This document shows, one piece after another, positions 17,555 through 26,818 of a DNA stretch of 64,000 nt; the stretch's first letter is position 1; every line of letters begins with the position of its first letter. A program made the position numbers and the translations under genes. The notes under the pieces were generated by a model that saw only the letters and a program-made list of their open reading frames with translations, did not search any database and was not told the origin of the DNA. The stretch spans positions 1,798,001 to 1,862,000 of the forward strand of contig NZ_CP082249.1 in assembly GCF_019879105.1 (NCBI RefSeq), written 5' to 3'. The stretch comes from Natrinema sp. SYSU A 869. GTDB lineage: Archaea > Halobacteriota > Halobacteria > Halobacteriales > Natrialbaceae.

Positions 17555-18894
17555 GGTTCGATCGGGTTTCCGACGCCGAACTGAAGCAGTTCGATGCCCG
17601 CGTCATCAAGCCACGTTCGGTGCTCCGCGAGGGCGGTCACCGTCTCCTCGTGGGGGACTAATTGGACGACGACGTCCGGGGACTCGCGCTCGAGGACCGA
17701 GCGCAACTCGTCGTAGGCCAACTCGTCGACGTGGCGGTCGTAGTGGCGGACGCAGTAGCCGTCGGCGCGCAGGCCGGCGACGATTCGCTCAGCGGGGCTG
17801 TTTCGGCGGTCATCGACGTTCGGTTTGTACGCGGCCCCGAGCGCAACGACCGTCGGGTCCGCGAGCGGGGCCAGCGTCCGGCGGACCTTTCGCGCGGCGA
17901 CGGCGGGCATCTTGTCGTTGATCCGGCGTGCGGTCGTGATCAGGTTCGTGTGCTCCGGATCGACCTCGTTCAGAAACCACGGGTCGATCGGGAGGCAGTG
18001 ACCGCCGACACCAATCCCCGGCTGCAGGATGTCGACGCGCGGGTGATAGTTCGCGAGGTCGATCACCTCGCTCGCGTCGACGTCGAGTTCCTCGCCGATC
18101 AACGCGAACTCGTTCGCCAGCGCGACGTTGACGTCCCGGTAGGTGTTCTCGACGAGCTTGCAGAGTTCGGCCGACAGCAGGTCAGTGTAGTAGACGCTCC
18201 CCTCGAGGAAGGGTTCATAAAGCATAGCGGCGCGGCGACGGCTTCGCTCGTCGATCCCGCCGATGATGCGGTCGTTGGTGACGAGTTCGTCGAATACGTC
18301 GCCGGGGAGGATCCGCTCTGGCGAGTGGGCGAGCTGGATCTCCGCGCCCGGGTTGAGCCCGGCCGCCTCAAGCGCGGGGACGACCGTCTCCGCGCAGGTC
18401 AGCGGCGGCACCGTCGACTCCACGTTCACGAGGTCGCCCGGCTCGAGATACGGCCGGATCGATTCGAGGGCGGCCTCGAGCGCGGAGAGGTCCGGGCTCT
18501 TGTTCGGCTCGGTCAGCGGCGTCGGGACCGAGACGACGAACGCGTCGCCGTCGGTCGGCTCGGTTCGTGCCTCGAGGTTTCGCTCGACGGCGTCGGACTC
18601 CAACAGCGCCTGCAGTTCGGCCTCATCGACGTTCAGGGTCCCGTCGTTGATCGCCCGGACGAGGTTGCTGTCGATGTCGACGCCGACGACTCGCTTGCCG
18701 CGATCGGCGAGCAACAGCGCTAGCGGCAGGCCAACGAAGCCGGTGCCGACGACGACCACCTCCTCGATCGGCTCGAGGGCCGGTCCCTCGGGGTCGCCAG
18801 GAACGGGTCCGTCGCGGTCCCCGCCTGAGCCGAACTCGTCGTCGGACCGCGCCGATTCCACTGCGCCGTCGCGTCGCGGGTCACTCGAGGTCAT
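17551..18894 (-). CDS. nucleotide-sugar dehydrogenase (UDP-ManNAc dehydrogenase-like)
   Basis: ATG 18894 gives 447 residues; longer readings run through the upstream gene in another frame. After an acidic, Gly-rich leader of 40 residues comes the NAD site VVVVGTGFVGLPLALLLA. VNVESTVPP and the substrate/central helix LVENTYRDVNVALANEFA follow, with the catalytic Cys in GIGVGGHCLPIDP (about 295-308). The Asn-Thr-Tyr-Arg-Asp motif and the overall order match WecC-type enzymes that oxidise UDP-ManNAc twice to UDP-ManNAcA. Together with the 2-epimerase one kilobase upstream this gives a complete UDP-ManNAcA route. Overlaps both neighbours (4 and 14 bases). Confidence 0.9.
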   Translation of the reverse strand: MTSSDPRRDGAVESARSDDEFGSGGDRDGPVPGDPEGPALEPIEEVVVVGTGFVGLPLALLLADRGKRVVGVDIDSNLVRAINDGTLNVDEAELQALLESDAVERNLEARTEPTDGDAFVVSVPTPLTEPNKSPDLSALEAALESIRPYLEPGDLVNVESTVPPLTCAETVVPALEAAGLNPGAEIQLAHSPERILPGDVFDELVTNDRIIGGIDERSRRRAAMLYEPFLEGSVYYTDLLSAELCKLVENTYRDVNVALANEFALIGEELDVDASEVIDLANYHPRVDILQPGIGVGGHCLPIDPWFLNEVDPEHTNLITTARRINDKMPAVAARKVRRTLAPLADPTVVALGAAYKPNVDDRRNSPAERIVAGLRADGYCVRHYDRHVDELAYDELRSVLERESPDVVVQLVPHEETVTALAEHRTWLDDAGIELLQFGVGNPIEP

Positions 18895-19798
18895 AGTGCT
18901 CACGCATCCAGTCGATCGTTCGCGGGATCCCTTCCTCGAGGGAGACGAGCTGTTCGTGGTCGAGATCGCGTTTGGCCTTCTCGACGCTGGCCTTCTTGTT
19001 GAGCGTGTTGTGTTCCTCGGTCCCCCGATACTCGACCTGCTCGTCGTCCTTGCCCAGGTAGCCGAGCACCATGTCGGAGAGCTCCTCGATATCGTAGTAT
19101 TCCTCGCCGGCGATGTTGTACACCTCCCCGGGGTGGAACGAGTCAACGACGTTCGCGAGCGTGCACACGGTGTCGTCGATGTAGGTGAACGAGCGGTGAT
19201 GGTCCTCGTAGACGTGGTACGGCAGGTCGTGTAGCGCCCGATAGCAGAACTTGCAGACGACGCTCCGGTACTCGCTGTAGCGCTCGCCCGGCCCGTACGT
19301 GTTGAAAAAGCGGACCCGCACGGACTCGGTGCCGTGCCGGTCGGCTGCGTTCATAATCTGCTGTTCGTTGACCCACTTCGAAATCGCGTAATCGTTCAAC
19401 TGACGCGGCCCCTCCTCGAGCGGCACGGACTCCGCCATCACGTCGTCGTAGTCGCCGTACACCTCGCTGCTCGAGGAGAAGATCAGTCGGAAGTCATGCT
19501 CGGCCTGCAGTCGGAGCACGTTCTTTGTGCCGACCGCGTTCGACTGCCACATCGTCTCGTAGAAGTCCTCACCGTTCTTGCGGCCGAACTCCGCGCCGAG
19601 GTGATAGACGTAGTCGAACTCGCGGTCCGCGAAGACTCGCTCGAGCTGTCGGTACTCGCTGACGTCACAGCGGTAGTACCGGTCGCGTTCGTTCCACGGG
19701 CGGTCGGCGACCCAGACGTCGTGGCCGCGTCGTTCGAGTTCCTCGGTCAGCGGTGCGCCGATCGCACCTAGTCCACCGGTTACGAGCACTGATGCCAT
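18881..19798 (-). CDS. NAD-dependent epimerase/dehydratase (dTDP-glucose 4,6-dehydratase-like)
   Basis: ATG 19798 is chosen because MASVLVTGGLGAIG starts the Rossmann fold directly; ATG 19813 would add five residues. 305 residues. The active site has SSSSEVYGDYDD and YAISKWVNEQ (Tyr and Lys of the catalytic triad), and RFFNTYGPGERY is the conserved sugar-nucleotide segment. FTYIDDTV follows. It overlaps the dehydrogenase gene downstream by 14 bases. It is the fourth epimerase-type enzyme of the locus. The likely substrate is a UDP- or dTDP-sugar; the exact reaction is open. Confidence 0.88.
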   Translation of the reverse strand: MASVLVTGGLGAIGAPLTEELERRGHDVWVADRPWNERDRYYRCDVSEYRQLERVFADREFDYVYHLGAEFGRKNGEDFYETMWQSNAVGTKNVLRLQAEHDFRLIFSSSSEVYGDYDDVMAESVPLEEGPRQLNDYAISKWVNEQQIMNAADRHGTESVRVRFFNTYGPGERYSEYRSVVCKFCYRALHDLPYHVYEDHHRSFTYIDDTVCTLANVVDSFHPGEVYNIAGEEYYDIEELSDMVLGYLGKDDEQVEYRGTEEHNTLNKKASVEKAKRDLDHEQLVSLEEGIPRTIDWMREHYDLE

Positions 19799-19864
19799 GA
19801 CTCGACGCTCCACGACCAGTGGTAATTATCTTATGACAGTAGTCATTCGAAACGTATCGATACC

Positions 19865-20944
19865 CTACAGTAAGGCGTCCAAAATTCGGTCCGAAGCGTC
19901 GCCGTCCCCGAACGGGTTCGACCACGTGCCGGGCCGATCGACCATCGCCTCGGCCCCCTCAACGATGGCCACCGGATCGGTCCCGACGAGCCGGTTCGCA
20001 CCGATATCGACCGTCTCCGGCCGTTCCGTACTATCGCGCACCGTGACGCACGGCGTCTCGAGGATGCACGCTTCCTCCTGAACCCCTCCCGAATCCGTGA
20101 TCGCGAGGCTCGCGTGGTGTTCGAGCGACAGGAAGTCGAGGAAGTCGAGCGGGTCAACGAGCCGAATCGGCTCCGGGACCGACAGATCGAACGTCGCGAG
20201 GGCCTCCCGCGCTCGCGGGTGAATCGGATAGACGACCTCGCGGTCGGTCCGCGACGCGAACGCGCCGACGCCCTCGAGAATCCCCGCGAAGCGCTCGGGG
20301 TCGTCGACGTTCTCCGCTCGGTGGGCGGTCAGCAAGCAGAACGCTCCGGGCTCGAGGTTGTACGCCGCGAGAACGTCGCTCTTCTCCATCGCCAACTCGC
20401 GGTGCTGAGAGACCGCGTCAACGACGGTGTTACCGGTGACGCAAACGTGGTCGCCGTCGATTCCCTCCGCCGCGAGGAGTCGCGCCGACTCGTCGGTCGG
20501 CGCGAAGCAGTGATCAGCGACGTGATCGACCAGCACGCGGTTGATCTCCTCGGGCATGTCCCGGTCAAAGCTCCGCAGTCCGGCCTCGACGTGTGCCAGC
20601 GAGGACGCGCGTTTGCTCGCCGTGATCGCCCCGGCGAGCGCGGAATTCGTGTCGCCCTGGACGACGACGTGGGACGGTCGCGCTTCCTCGAGGACGGACT
20701 CGATTCCGCGAATCATTGCAGCCGTCTGTTCGCCGTGATCACCCGAGCCGACCCCAAGGTTGTGGTCCGGCGTCGGTAACTCGAGTTGCTCGAAGAAGAC
20801 GGTATCGAGCGATTCCGAGTAATGCTGGCCAGTGTGGACGACGACGTGGGGAATCTCCCGCTCGAGACACGCGCGGACGAGCGGCGAGAGCTTGATGATC
20901 TCCGGTCGAGTGCCAAGCACGAAGGCTATTCGGGGGGTCGCCAT
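19865..20944 (-). CDS. wecB: UDP-N-acetylglucosamine 2-epimerase (non-hydrolysing)
   Basis: A protein of 359 residues, normal for this family. GTRPEIIKLSPL (about 11-22) and TGQHYSESLD are the N-terminal signatures; VQGDTNSALAGAI, HVEAGLRSFD and PEEINRVLVDHVAD follow. Catalytic and binding residues appear in LTAHRAEN (His and Glu), ITDSGGVQEEA and RDSTERPETV. The enzyme interconverts UDP-GlcNAc and UDP-ManNAc. First gene of the minus-strand group that continues with the epimerase, dehydrogenase and GT4 genes, so it supplies UDP-ManNAc to the dehydrogenase. Confidence 0.95.
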   Translation of the reverse strand: MATPRIAFVLGTRPEIIKLSPLVRACLEREIPHVVVHTGQHYSESLDTVFFEQLELPTPDHNLGVGSGDHGEQTAAMIRGIESVLEEARPSHVVVQGDTNSALAGAITASKRASSLAHVEAGLRSFDRDMPEEINRVLVDHVADHCFAPTDESARLLAAEGIDGDHVCVTGNTVVDAVSQHRELAMEKSDVLAAYNLEPGAFCLLTAHRAENVDDPERFAGILEGVGAFASRTDREVVYPIHPRAREALATFDLSVPEPIRLVDPLDFLDFLSLEHHASLAITDSGGVQEEACILETPCVTVRDSTERPETVDIGANRLVGTDPVAIVEGAEAMVDRPGTWSNPFGDGDASDRILDALL

Positions 20945-21029
20945 GTGTGGATTTTACAGTACGTCGACAGTGAAAAATACGCAGTGTGTAACGACCTGCT
21001 TCGTGATGCAAGCTGACCGTTCGCCGTCC

Positions 21030-22214
21030 CTATCGAACGCTTACCGACTCGACCGGTCGCGACGTCAACGACCGCGACAGCGCCGCCTCGTACAGGTCGT
21101 GGTGGCGTTCGACGCATCGGTCGATCGAGAAGCGGGCGGTCGCACGGCGTCGCGCGGCCGCGCCCCGGCGACGCCGTTCCTCAGGAGACGCGAGCGCCTC
21201 GCGGATCGCCGTCGCGAGCGCGTCCGGATCAGCCGGGGGGACAAGCCAGCCGTGTGTGCCGTCCGTGAGCTGTTCGGGCACGCCGCCGACCCGCGTCGCG
21301 ACGATCGCCGACTCCATGGCCATAGCCTCGAGGACGGCTATCGGGCACGCTTCCGTCACAGATGGCAGGACAAACACGTCGAACGACGAGAGGAGCCGTG
21401 GAACGTCCGAGCAGTGACCGAGAAACCGAACGGTCCCTTCGAGATCGAGGCGCGCGCGAAGGCGGCGCAGTCGGTCCGCGTACTCCCGGCGAGACTCGAG
21501 TAGTTTGCCGGCGATCGGAACGACGACCGGCCCGATCCGATCGCGAACGCGGGCGATCGCCCGCAGCAGGTACTCGTGACCCTTGACCGGGTTGACGTTG
21601 CCGACGGTCCCGACGATGGGCACGTCGTCGGCGACACCCAGTTCCGCCCGGATCGCCCCCTCGTCGGCCACCGACGACGGATCGAACGCGTCGACGTCGA
21701 CCGGCGGGTACACCGTCCGCGTCGGGACCGAGTCGTCGAAGAAGTGGTCGCCGACCGCGTCCGCGGCGAGCGCGATCTCGTCCGCGGTGGCTCGAGCGAG
21801 TCGGGCCGCGACACGGTCGAGCGGCCACGGTGTGCCGGTGTCATTGAAAAACCACGCCAGCGGCGTGTCCGTCCGCTGGGCGGCGATCGCGGCCGGAACG
21901 GCGAGCGTCATGCTCGCATGGACCGCGTCGATCTCCCGGCGCTCGATCGTCGACGCGAGCCGGGAGACGGACGGGAGAAAGCGAGCGGCAAAGCGCGCGT
22001 TCGCGAGGCAATTGGGTGGCGGCCGCATCTGTGACGGTCCCGGACGGACGACCTCGAACCCGGCGTCCGTCGCCGTGCGCTCGAACGCATCGTCGCCGTC
22101 AGGCAGGTGAAACACCGTCTCGATACCGCGGTCGCGAAGGCCCTTCGCGACGGCGAGTGCGCGCAACTGGGGACCGCCCACTCGAGGATCGGCGAGGCTG
22201 TTGAGGACCCGCAT
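21030..22214 (-). CDS. glycosyltransferase family 4
   Basis: A protein of 394 residues with the two-domain GT-B fold. The N-terminus has VGGPQLRALAVAKGLRDRG, the acceptor-side loop of GT4 enzymes. The C-terminal half carries VGTVGNVNPVKGHEYLLRA, FLGHCSDVPRLLSS and the donor-binding PSVTEACPIAVLEAMAM (Glu-x7-Glu motif). Encoded 85 bases upstream of the 2-epimerase gene in the same direction. Sugar and acceptor unknown; a cytoplasmic step in assembly of the lipid-linked glycan is likely. Confidence 0.92.
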   Translation of the reverse strand: MRVLNSLADPRVGGPQLRALAVAKGLRDRGIETVFHLPDGDDAFERTATDAGFEVVRPGPSQMRPPPNCLANARFAARFLPSVSRLASTIERREIDAVHASMTLAVPAAIAAQRTDTPLAWFFNDTGTPWPLDRVAARLARATADEIALAADAVGDHFFDDSVPTRTVYPPVDVDAFDPSSVADEGAIRAELGVADDVPIVGTVGNVNPVKGHEYLLRAIARVRDRIGPVVVPIAGKLLESRREYADRLRRLRARLDLEGTVRFLGHCSDVPRLLSSFDVFVLPSVTEACPIAVLEAMAMESAIVATRVGGVPEQLTDGTHGWLVPPADPDALATAIREALASPEERRRRGAAARRRATARFSIDRCVERHHDLYEAALSRSLTSRPVESVSVR

Positions 22215-22346
22215 TCGTGACCGAATCGTTCGATACGACTCGGTATAAAACGTACCGTCGGACCGTGAGAAAAGTCATCGTTTACTCGCGGCCGACGCTG
22301 CGCGAACCGATCGTAGGTCGGCGCTACGCTGGGCGAGCGGACCGCA

Positions 22347-23582
22347 CTACGTGTACCCCAGATCCTGAAGCCGTTGCTCCGCGTCCGCCGAGAGATCGAC
22401 CTGTTCGCCGGTGACCGAATCGGCCGCCACTCGCTCGAGCAATTGCGTCGCCTTGCGTTCGGTGAACGCCGGCTCGCCGTACTCGCTTGCGCCGCCGCTG
22501 GCGTACGCGCCGAACGCGTGCGGGAGGTGTCGGCGGACGTATCCGCGCTTCGCGCTCGCGACCGCCTTCCCGGCGAGGACGAGCAGCCGTTCCGGCAGCG
22601 GCGTCCTGGCGAACGCGTACCCCCCACCGGCGTCCCAGACGCCCTCGTAATGGAGCGATCCGGACCCGAACGGGAGCGACGACGGCAGCACCCGATTTTC
22701 GTACGTGCAGGGACGGGGCTCGTCCGCAAGCGCTCGCGCCGCCGACCGGCCGTCGAACCCCGTCGACTGTTCCATCGTCGGCTCAACGCCGAGCACGTCG
22801 AGAATCGTCGGGAGCAAATCTGCATGGTGGAACGCGGCGTCATTGACCGTCGTCGCCGGCAGTTCCGGATGGAAGAACGCCGTCGGCACGTAGACGAGTT
22901 CGGGCCGCATCGGCGAACTGTGTCCGAGTTCGCCGCCCTCACCGAGCAGTTCACCGTGATCCGAGGTGTAGATAACGAGCGTCTCCTCGGCGAGCCTCGC
23001 CTCCTCGAGGCGCGTTAGCCGCTCGAAGAAGAGATCGATGTCTAGTTCGACGCTCCGTCGATACTCGTCACGAAGCGTCACCGCGTCGGCCCCACCCCGT
23101 CGCTGGAAGTACTCGGAAGCGGTCCCAGCGAAGTCGCCGTACGGCGCGTGTCCGCCGGGCCCCCGTTCCATCGCGACGAACGGCGACTCGAGGCCCTCGA
23201 GCGGATCGTCGACGGCCGGCGGCTCCACGTCGAGGACGGTATGGATCGGATCGACGGCGTTTCCGTGCTCCCGTTGGGCGTATGCGAAGATCGAGTTGAG
23301 AAAGCGCGTCTCGTGTCCCGGCACGTCGAACAGCCGAAACACGTCGGACGGCAGTCGACGATCGAACGTGACGACGCCGTGGTTCATTGCGTAGCGGCCG
23401 GTCGCGAGCGAGGCAAACGAACTCGGGCTGTGCGTCGAGGCGCTCACCGTTCGCACCGTCGCCGCCCGATCGGTTACCCGATCCGGCACGGCGTCCCATC
23501 GGACGGCATCGCCGACGTAGACGAACACGTTTTCGACCTCGAGCGCCTCGAGCGCTGCTGTGAGCGGACGGGCAGCTGACAT
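22347..23582 (-). CDS. sulfatase-like alkaline phosphatase superfamily protein without formylglycine motif
   Basis: A protein of 411 residues. YVGDAVRWD near the start provides the first metal Asp, YTSDHGELLGE the Asp-His metal pair, and ELGHSSPMRPE the downstream His, so the metal site looks complete. Where sulfatases carry C-x-P-x-R this protein reads STHSPSSFASLATG: no Cys, no Arg, with Ser at the nucleophile position. The C-terminal 110 residues are unlike standard sulfatases. No signal peptide is visible. It may be a phosphatase, a phosphodiesterase or a group transferase on glycan intermediates rather than a sulfatase. It lies between two GT4 genes. Confidence 0.8.
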   Translation of the reverse strand: MSAARPLTAALEALEVENVFVYVGDAVRWDAVPDRVTDRAATVRTVSASTHSPSSFASLATGRYAMNHGVVTFDRRLPSDVFRLFDVPGHETRFLNSIFAYAQREHGNAVDPIHTVLDVEPPAVDDPLEGLESPFVAMERGPGGHAPYGDFAGTASEYFQRRGGADAVTLRDEYRRSVELDIDLFFERLTRLEEARLAEETLVIYTSDHGELLGEGGELGHSSPMRPELVYVPTAFFHPELPATTVNDAAFHHADLLPTILDVLGVEPTMEQSTGFDGRSAARALADEPRPCTYENRVLPSSLPFGSGSLHYEGVWDAGGGYAFARTPLPERLLVLAGKAVASAKRGYVRRHLPHAFGAYASGGASEYGEPAFTERKATQLLERVAADSVTGEQVDLSADAEQRLQDLGYT

Positions 23583-23855
23583 TGGCCCAACAGATCACAC
23601 TCTCCGTAAGGAAAGTTTCGGTGAATTGCCCTCGTTCTCGGATGGAAACATGAGTATGATGATGTTACGAATGGTGATGGTGGTGCGTAATGGCACTCGT
23701 ACCGTATCCGAACGGAACTGTGAATTCGCTGAACCAGCTCCGTGTGATCACGTGTTGGTGGTCCGTTGGTTGCGGTTTTGAGTGTCGAGCCTGACGGTAT
23801 CGATTACAAGTAGCACGTTAAGAATTAAGGTGCGGTCGGTGGAAGACTCGGCCAG

Positions 23856-25040
23856 ATGCCCTCGAGTTCGATAGCGCTCGTCGTGTTCGCAGACGAGTTA
23901 GATCGCGAACACGCGGCCTACGGGGCAGTACAGAACTTCGTCGACGTCTACGAGTCTGACGTCGACCGAATCGCCGTCGTCGGCCCGGAGCACATCGATA
24001 TCGATCGATCGGTCGTTGATCCGGTACCGGTTCAGCGCCCGCAATCGAGCGTCCCGCCGGCGGCGGTCACCGAGTACATCGGTTATCAGTTACGGATCGC
24101 AGCGGCGCTCTGGCGGGACCGCGACCGGCTCGACGCCGCGTTCTTCCACATCGGCGGGACCATGCTTCTCCTCCCTCTGCTCGCATGCAAACTCGCCGGC
24201 GTTCGAACGCTGCTGTTCGTGACCGGTACCGTTACCGAAGGCGTGTATGCTCGCCGCGGGACGGGGCCACTCGCCCGAGGACTCGCCGGCATCGTGGACC
24301 TCGTTGAACGCGTCACGTGTACGCTCGCCGACGACGTAATCCTCCTCTCGAGCGGGATGGACCATCCGGCGCTCGAGTGGTCGACGTCGCCGACGGTCCG
24401 GGCCGTCAACGTCAATTACATCGACTGCGAGGAGTTCGCTTCGCGAACGCCGATCGAAGAGCGGGCGGTCGACGTCGTCTTCGTCGGACGGTTCGCGGCC
24501 GTTAAAGGGATCGACGACATCCTAAAGGCGATTCCACTGCTCGTCGAGTCGAATCCGGACATTCGGATCGAGCTGATCGGCGACGGTGAGCTCTCGGAGG
24601 AGGTCGCGGCGTTCGTTGACCGCCACGACCTCTCGGAGAACGTGACCTGCACCGGCTGGGTCGACCACGATGAACTCCCGGTTCACCTCGACGACGCGCG
24701 AACGCTGCTCTTGCCCTCGAAGTCGGAGGGCGTTCCGAAAGCCGTTCTCGAGGCGATGGCCTGCGGAACGGTCCCGGTCGCCGCTGCCGTCGGAGGCATC
24801 CCCGACCTCATCGACGATGGATCGAACGGGTTCCTGCTCCGAGACACGGATCCGGAATCGATCGATCGGACGGTGACTGCCGTCCTCGAGCGCGGCGATC
24901 TGGCCGAGATGAGCGATAACGCTCGCGGCTACATCGAGCACAACTACGCCTACTCGACGATCAGGGATCGATATCGCCGCATCCTCCTGGAGGGCGAGAC
25001 GGAACGAGCGACTGCTGAATCGGGTCGAGACGCCGTATGA
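23856..25040 (+). CDS. glycosyltransferase family 4
   Basis: A protein of 394 residues. The N-terminal half has a hydrophobic stretch (about 94-115, LLLPLLACKLAGVRTLLFVT) as in several membrane-associated GT4 enzymes. The C-terminal half has VFVGRFAAVKGIDDILKAIP, CTGWVDHDELP and PSKSEGVPKAVLEAMACGT, the donor-binding block with both Glu. A TTAAGAATTA promoter-like element lies about 30 bases before the ATG. It is followed after 28 bases by the flippase gene, so the two probably share a transcript. Confidence 0.92.
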   Translation: MPSSSIALVVFADELDREHAAYGAVQNFVDVYESDVDRIAVVGPEHIDIDRSVVDPVPVQRPQSSVPPAAVTEYIGYQLRIAAALWRDRDRLDAAFFHIGGTMLLLPLLACKLAGVRTLLFVTGTVTEGVYARRGTGPLARGLAGIVDLVERVTCTLADDVILLSSGMDHPALEWSTSPTVRAVNVNYIDCEEFASRTPIEERAVDVVFVGRFAAVKGIDDILKAIPLLVESNPDIRIELIGDGELSEEVAAFVDRHDLSENVTCTGWVDHDELPVHLDDARTLLLPSKSEGVPKAVLEAMACGTVPVAAAVGGIPDLIDDGSNGFLLRDTDPESIDRTVTAVLERGDLAEMSDNARGYIEHNYAYSTIRDRYRRILLEGETERATAESGRDAV

Positions 25041-25068
25041 CGACTGACGGAGGAGCGCGGAGGCGACG

Positions 25069-26607
25069 ATGAGCCGAAGCATCGTCCGACGGTTCAGCGC
25101 CATCTTTGGCTCCAAGGTTGGCGTGTTAGCGCTGACGCTCATCACGACACCGATCCTAGTACGCCTGCTCGGAAGTGGCGGCTACGGCGATTACTCGTTT
25201 CTGCTTTCGACGCTGCAGTGGGCGCTTGTGTTCGTCTACGCCGGGGCGTTCAAGGGGACCCGAAAATACATCGCCGAGGACCGATCCGATGACTGGGCGG
25301 ATCACGTGTTCGCGTTCTACTTCCGGCTCGTAGTCGTCCTCGCGGCCGTCGTGGTGTCCGCAGTCTTCTTTCTCTCCCGATCGCAATACGTAGCCTCGTT
25401 CCTCGGTCCGGAATTTTCCCGCTACTTCGTTGTTCTCGCGCTCATTATCCCCGTTCGAGCCGTCTTCCGGATCGGACGAAGCACCCTCATGGGGTTCGGC
25501 CTCGAGTCATACTCGGAACCACTCCAGATCGTCGACCGCGTCCTCTTCGCGGCGATGATCGTCACCGTGAGCGTCGTCGGTGGGGGCGTCGCGGCCGCCC
25601 TGACGAGTCGGGTCGTCTCGACCGGGATCGCGGCCCTCCTCGCGCTCGCGCTCGTCTCGCGTCGGATCGATCTCTCGAAGCTGGCAAGCCGTTCGACAGG
25701 GCCGGTACCGGCGAAACGCCTCGCGATCTACAGCGGATCGACGATGGCGCTGTCGTTCCTGTTGCTCTCGCTGTACCATGTCGACGTCATCCTCCTCAGA
25801 CTGTTCGTCGGGAGTTCGGCGACCGGCTACTACCGCGCGGCCCTCGTCATCGCCGAGTTCCTCTGGTTCGTGCCTACCGCCATTCAGGTCACCCTCTTGC
25901 ACTCGACGTCGCAACTCTGGATCGACGAACGCTACGATCGGCTCACGGAGATCAGTACGCGAGCAGTCCGGTATACCTTCCTCTGTACGGCGTTGCTGGC
26001 CCTCGGCGTCTCTGGACTCGCTGAACCGGTTCTCACGCTCTACTTCGGACCGGCGTTCGACGCGGCCGTCATTCCGCTATTGTTGTTGCTCCCCGGCGCG
26101 ATCGGATTCGCGGTCGCCCGACCCGTCTTCGCGATCAGTCAGGGCCAGGAGAATCTGCGACACCTGATCGGCGTCACGGGCGTCGCGGCGCTGCTGAACG
26201 CCGTGTTGAACGTGGTCCTCATCCCACAATTCGGGCCGAGCGGGGCCGCGATCGCGACGAGTCTTGGCTACGGATCGATGTTTGGACTCCACGTCTGGAA
26301 CGCCCGCCGGCTCGGGTTCGACCCCCTCTCCGATGTCCGCGCCGTTCCAGTCATGGGAACTGTACTGGTTGCCGCGGTACCGATCCTCGGTCTCCCCCAC
26401 CTCCTCGAGTCGGACCTGCTCTCGCTGGTCGTCGTGCCGCCGGTCGGTGCCGCGGCGTTCGCCGCGCTCGCGCTCGCGACTGGAGCGGTACGCTCGGGAG
26501 AGATTCGACGCGTCGCGTCGGCCAGTCCCGTTCCGACGACCCGACTGGCGGTGCTCTGTCCCGATCGAGTTATCGACGCGATCAGTCCGGCGAATCGCGA
26601 GAGGTAG
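25069..26607 (+). CDS. Wzx-type oligosaccharide flippase (MATE/MOP superfamily)
   Basis: A protein of 512 residues with about 12-14 membrane segments across its whole length. The N-terminal SRSIVRRFSAIFGSKVGVLA and the LLGSGGYGDYSFL segment are typical of polysaccharide flippases of the Wzx/RfbX type. GGAGG seven bases upstream supports ATG 25069. Such proteins, for example AglR in Haloferax, move lipid-linked glycans across the cytoplasmic membrane. Its position next to a GT4 gene fits that task for the glycan assembled by this locus. Confidence 0.92.
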   Translation: MSRSIVRRFSAIFGSKVGVLALTLITTPILVRLLGSGGYGDYSFLLSTLQWALVFVYAGAFKGTRKYIAEDRSDDWADHVFAFYFRLVVVLAAVVVSAVFFLSRSQYVASFLGPEFSRYFVVLALIIPVRAVFRIGRSTLMGFGLESYSEPLQIVDRVLFAAMIVTVSVVGGGVAAALTSRVVSTGIAALLALALVSRRIDLSKLASRSTGPVPAKRLAIYSGSTMALSFLLLSLYHVDVILLRLFVGSSATGYYRAALVIAEFLWFVPTAIQVTLLHSTSQLWIDERYDRLTEISTRAVRYTFLCTALLALGVSGLAEPVLTLYFGPAFDAAVIPLLLLLPGAIGFAVARPVFAISQGQENLRHLIGVTGVAALLNAVLNVVLIPQFGPSGAAIATSLGYGSMFGLHVWNARRLGFDPLSDVRAVPVMGTVLVAAVPILGLPHLLESDLLSLVVVPPVGAAAFAALALATGAVRSGEIRRVASASPVPTTRLAVLCPDRVIDAISPANRER

Positions 26608-26818
26608 GCTGGCCGCGAGAACGAGTCGGTCGACGGGGCGTCAACGCGGACCATTCGACGAGAGCCGAGGTCCTCGGCACGCTCGAGAACATCGACCGTC
26701 CTGCTCGAGATCGATGTTCCCGCGAACGCGATTGTCTCGCATTCCGAACGGTGAGTACTCTTTTCCCACCGTTCATCATTGGAGAGAGTAGAACCAACGG
26801 TTCGAGGTAGAAAAACGA

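Noticed and set aside
26582-26818. Small open frames between flippase and sulfatase-like genes
   Set aside because: Both strands give Arg/Thr/Ser-rich products and no start signals; treated as intergenic.
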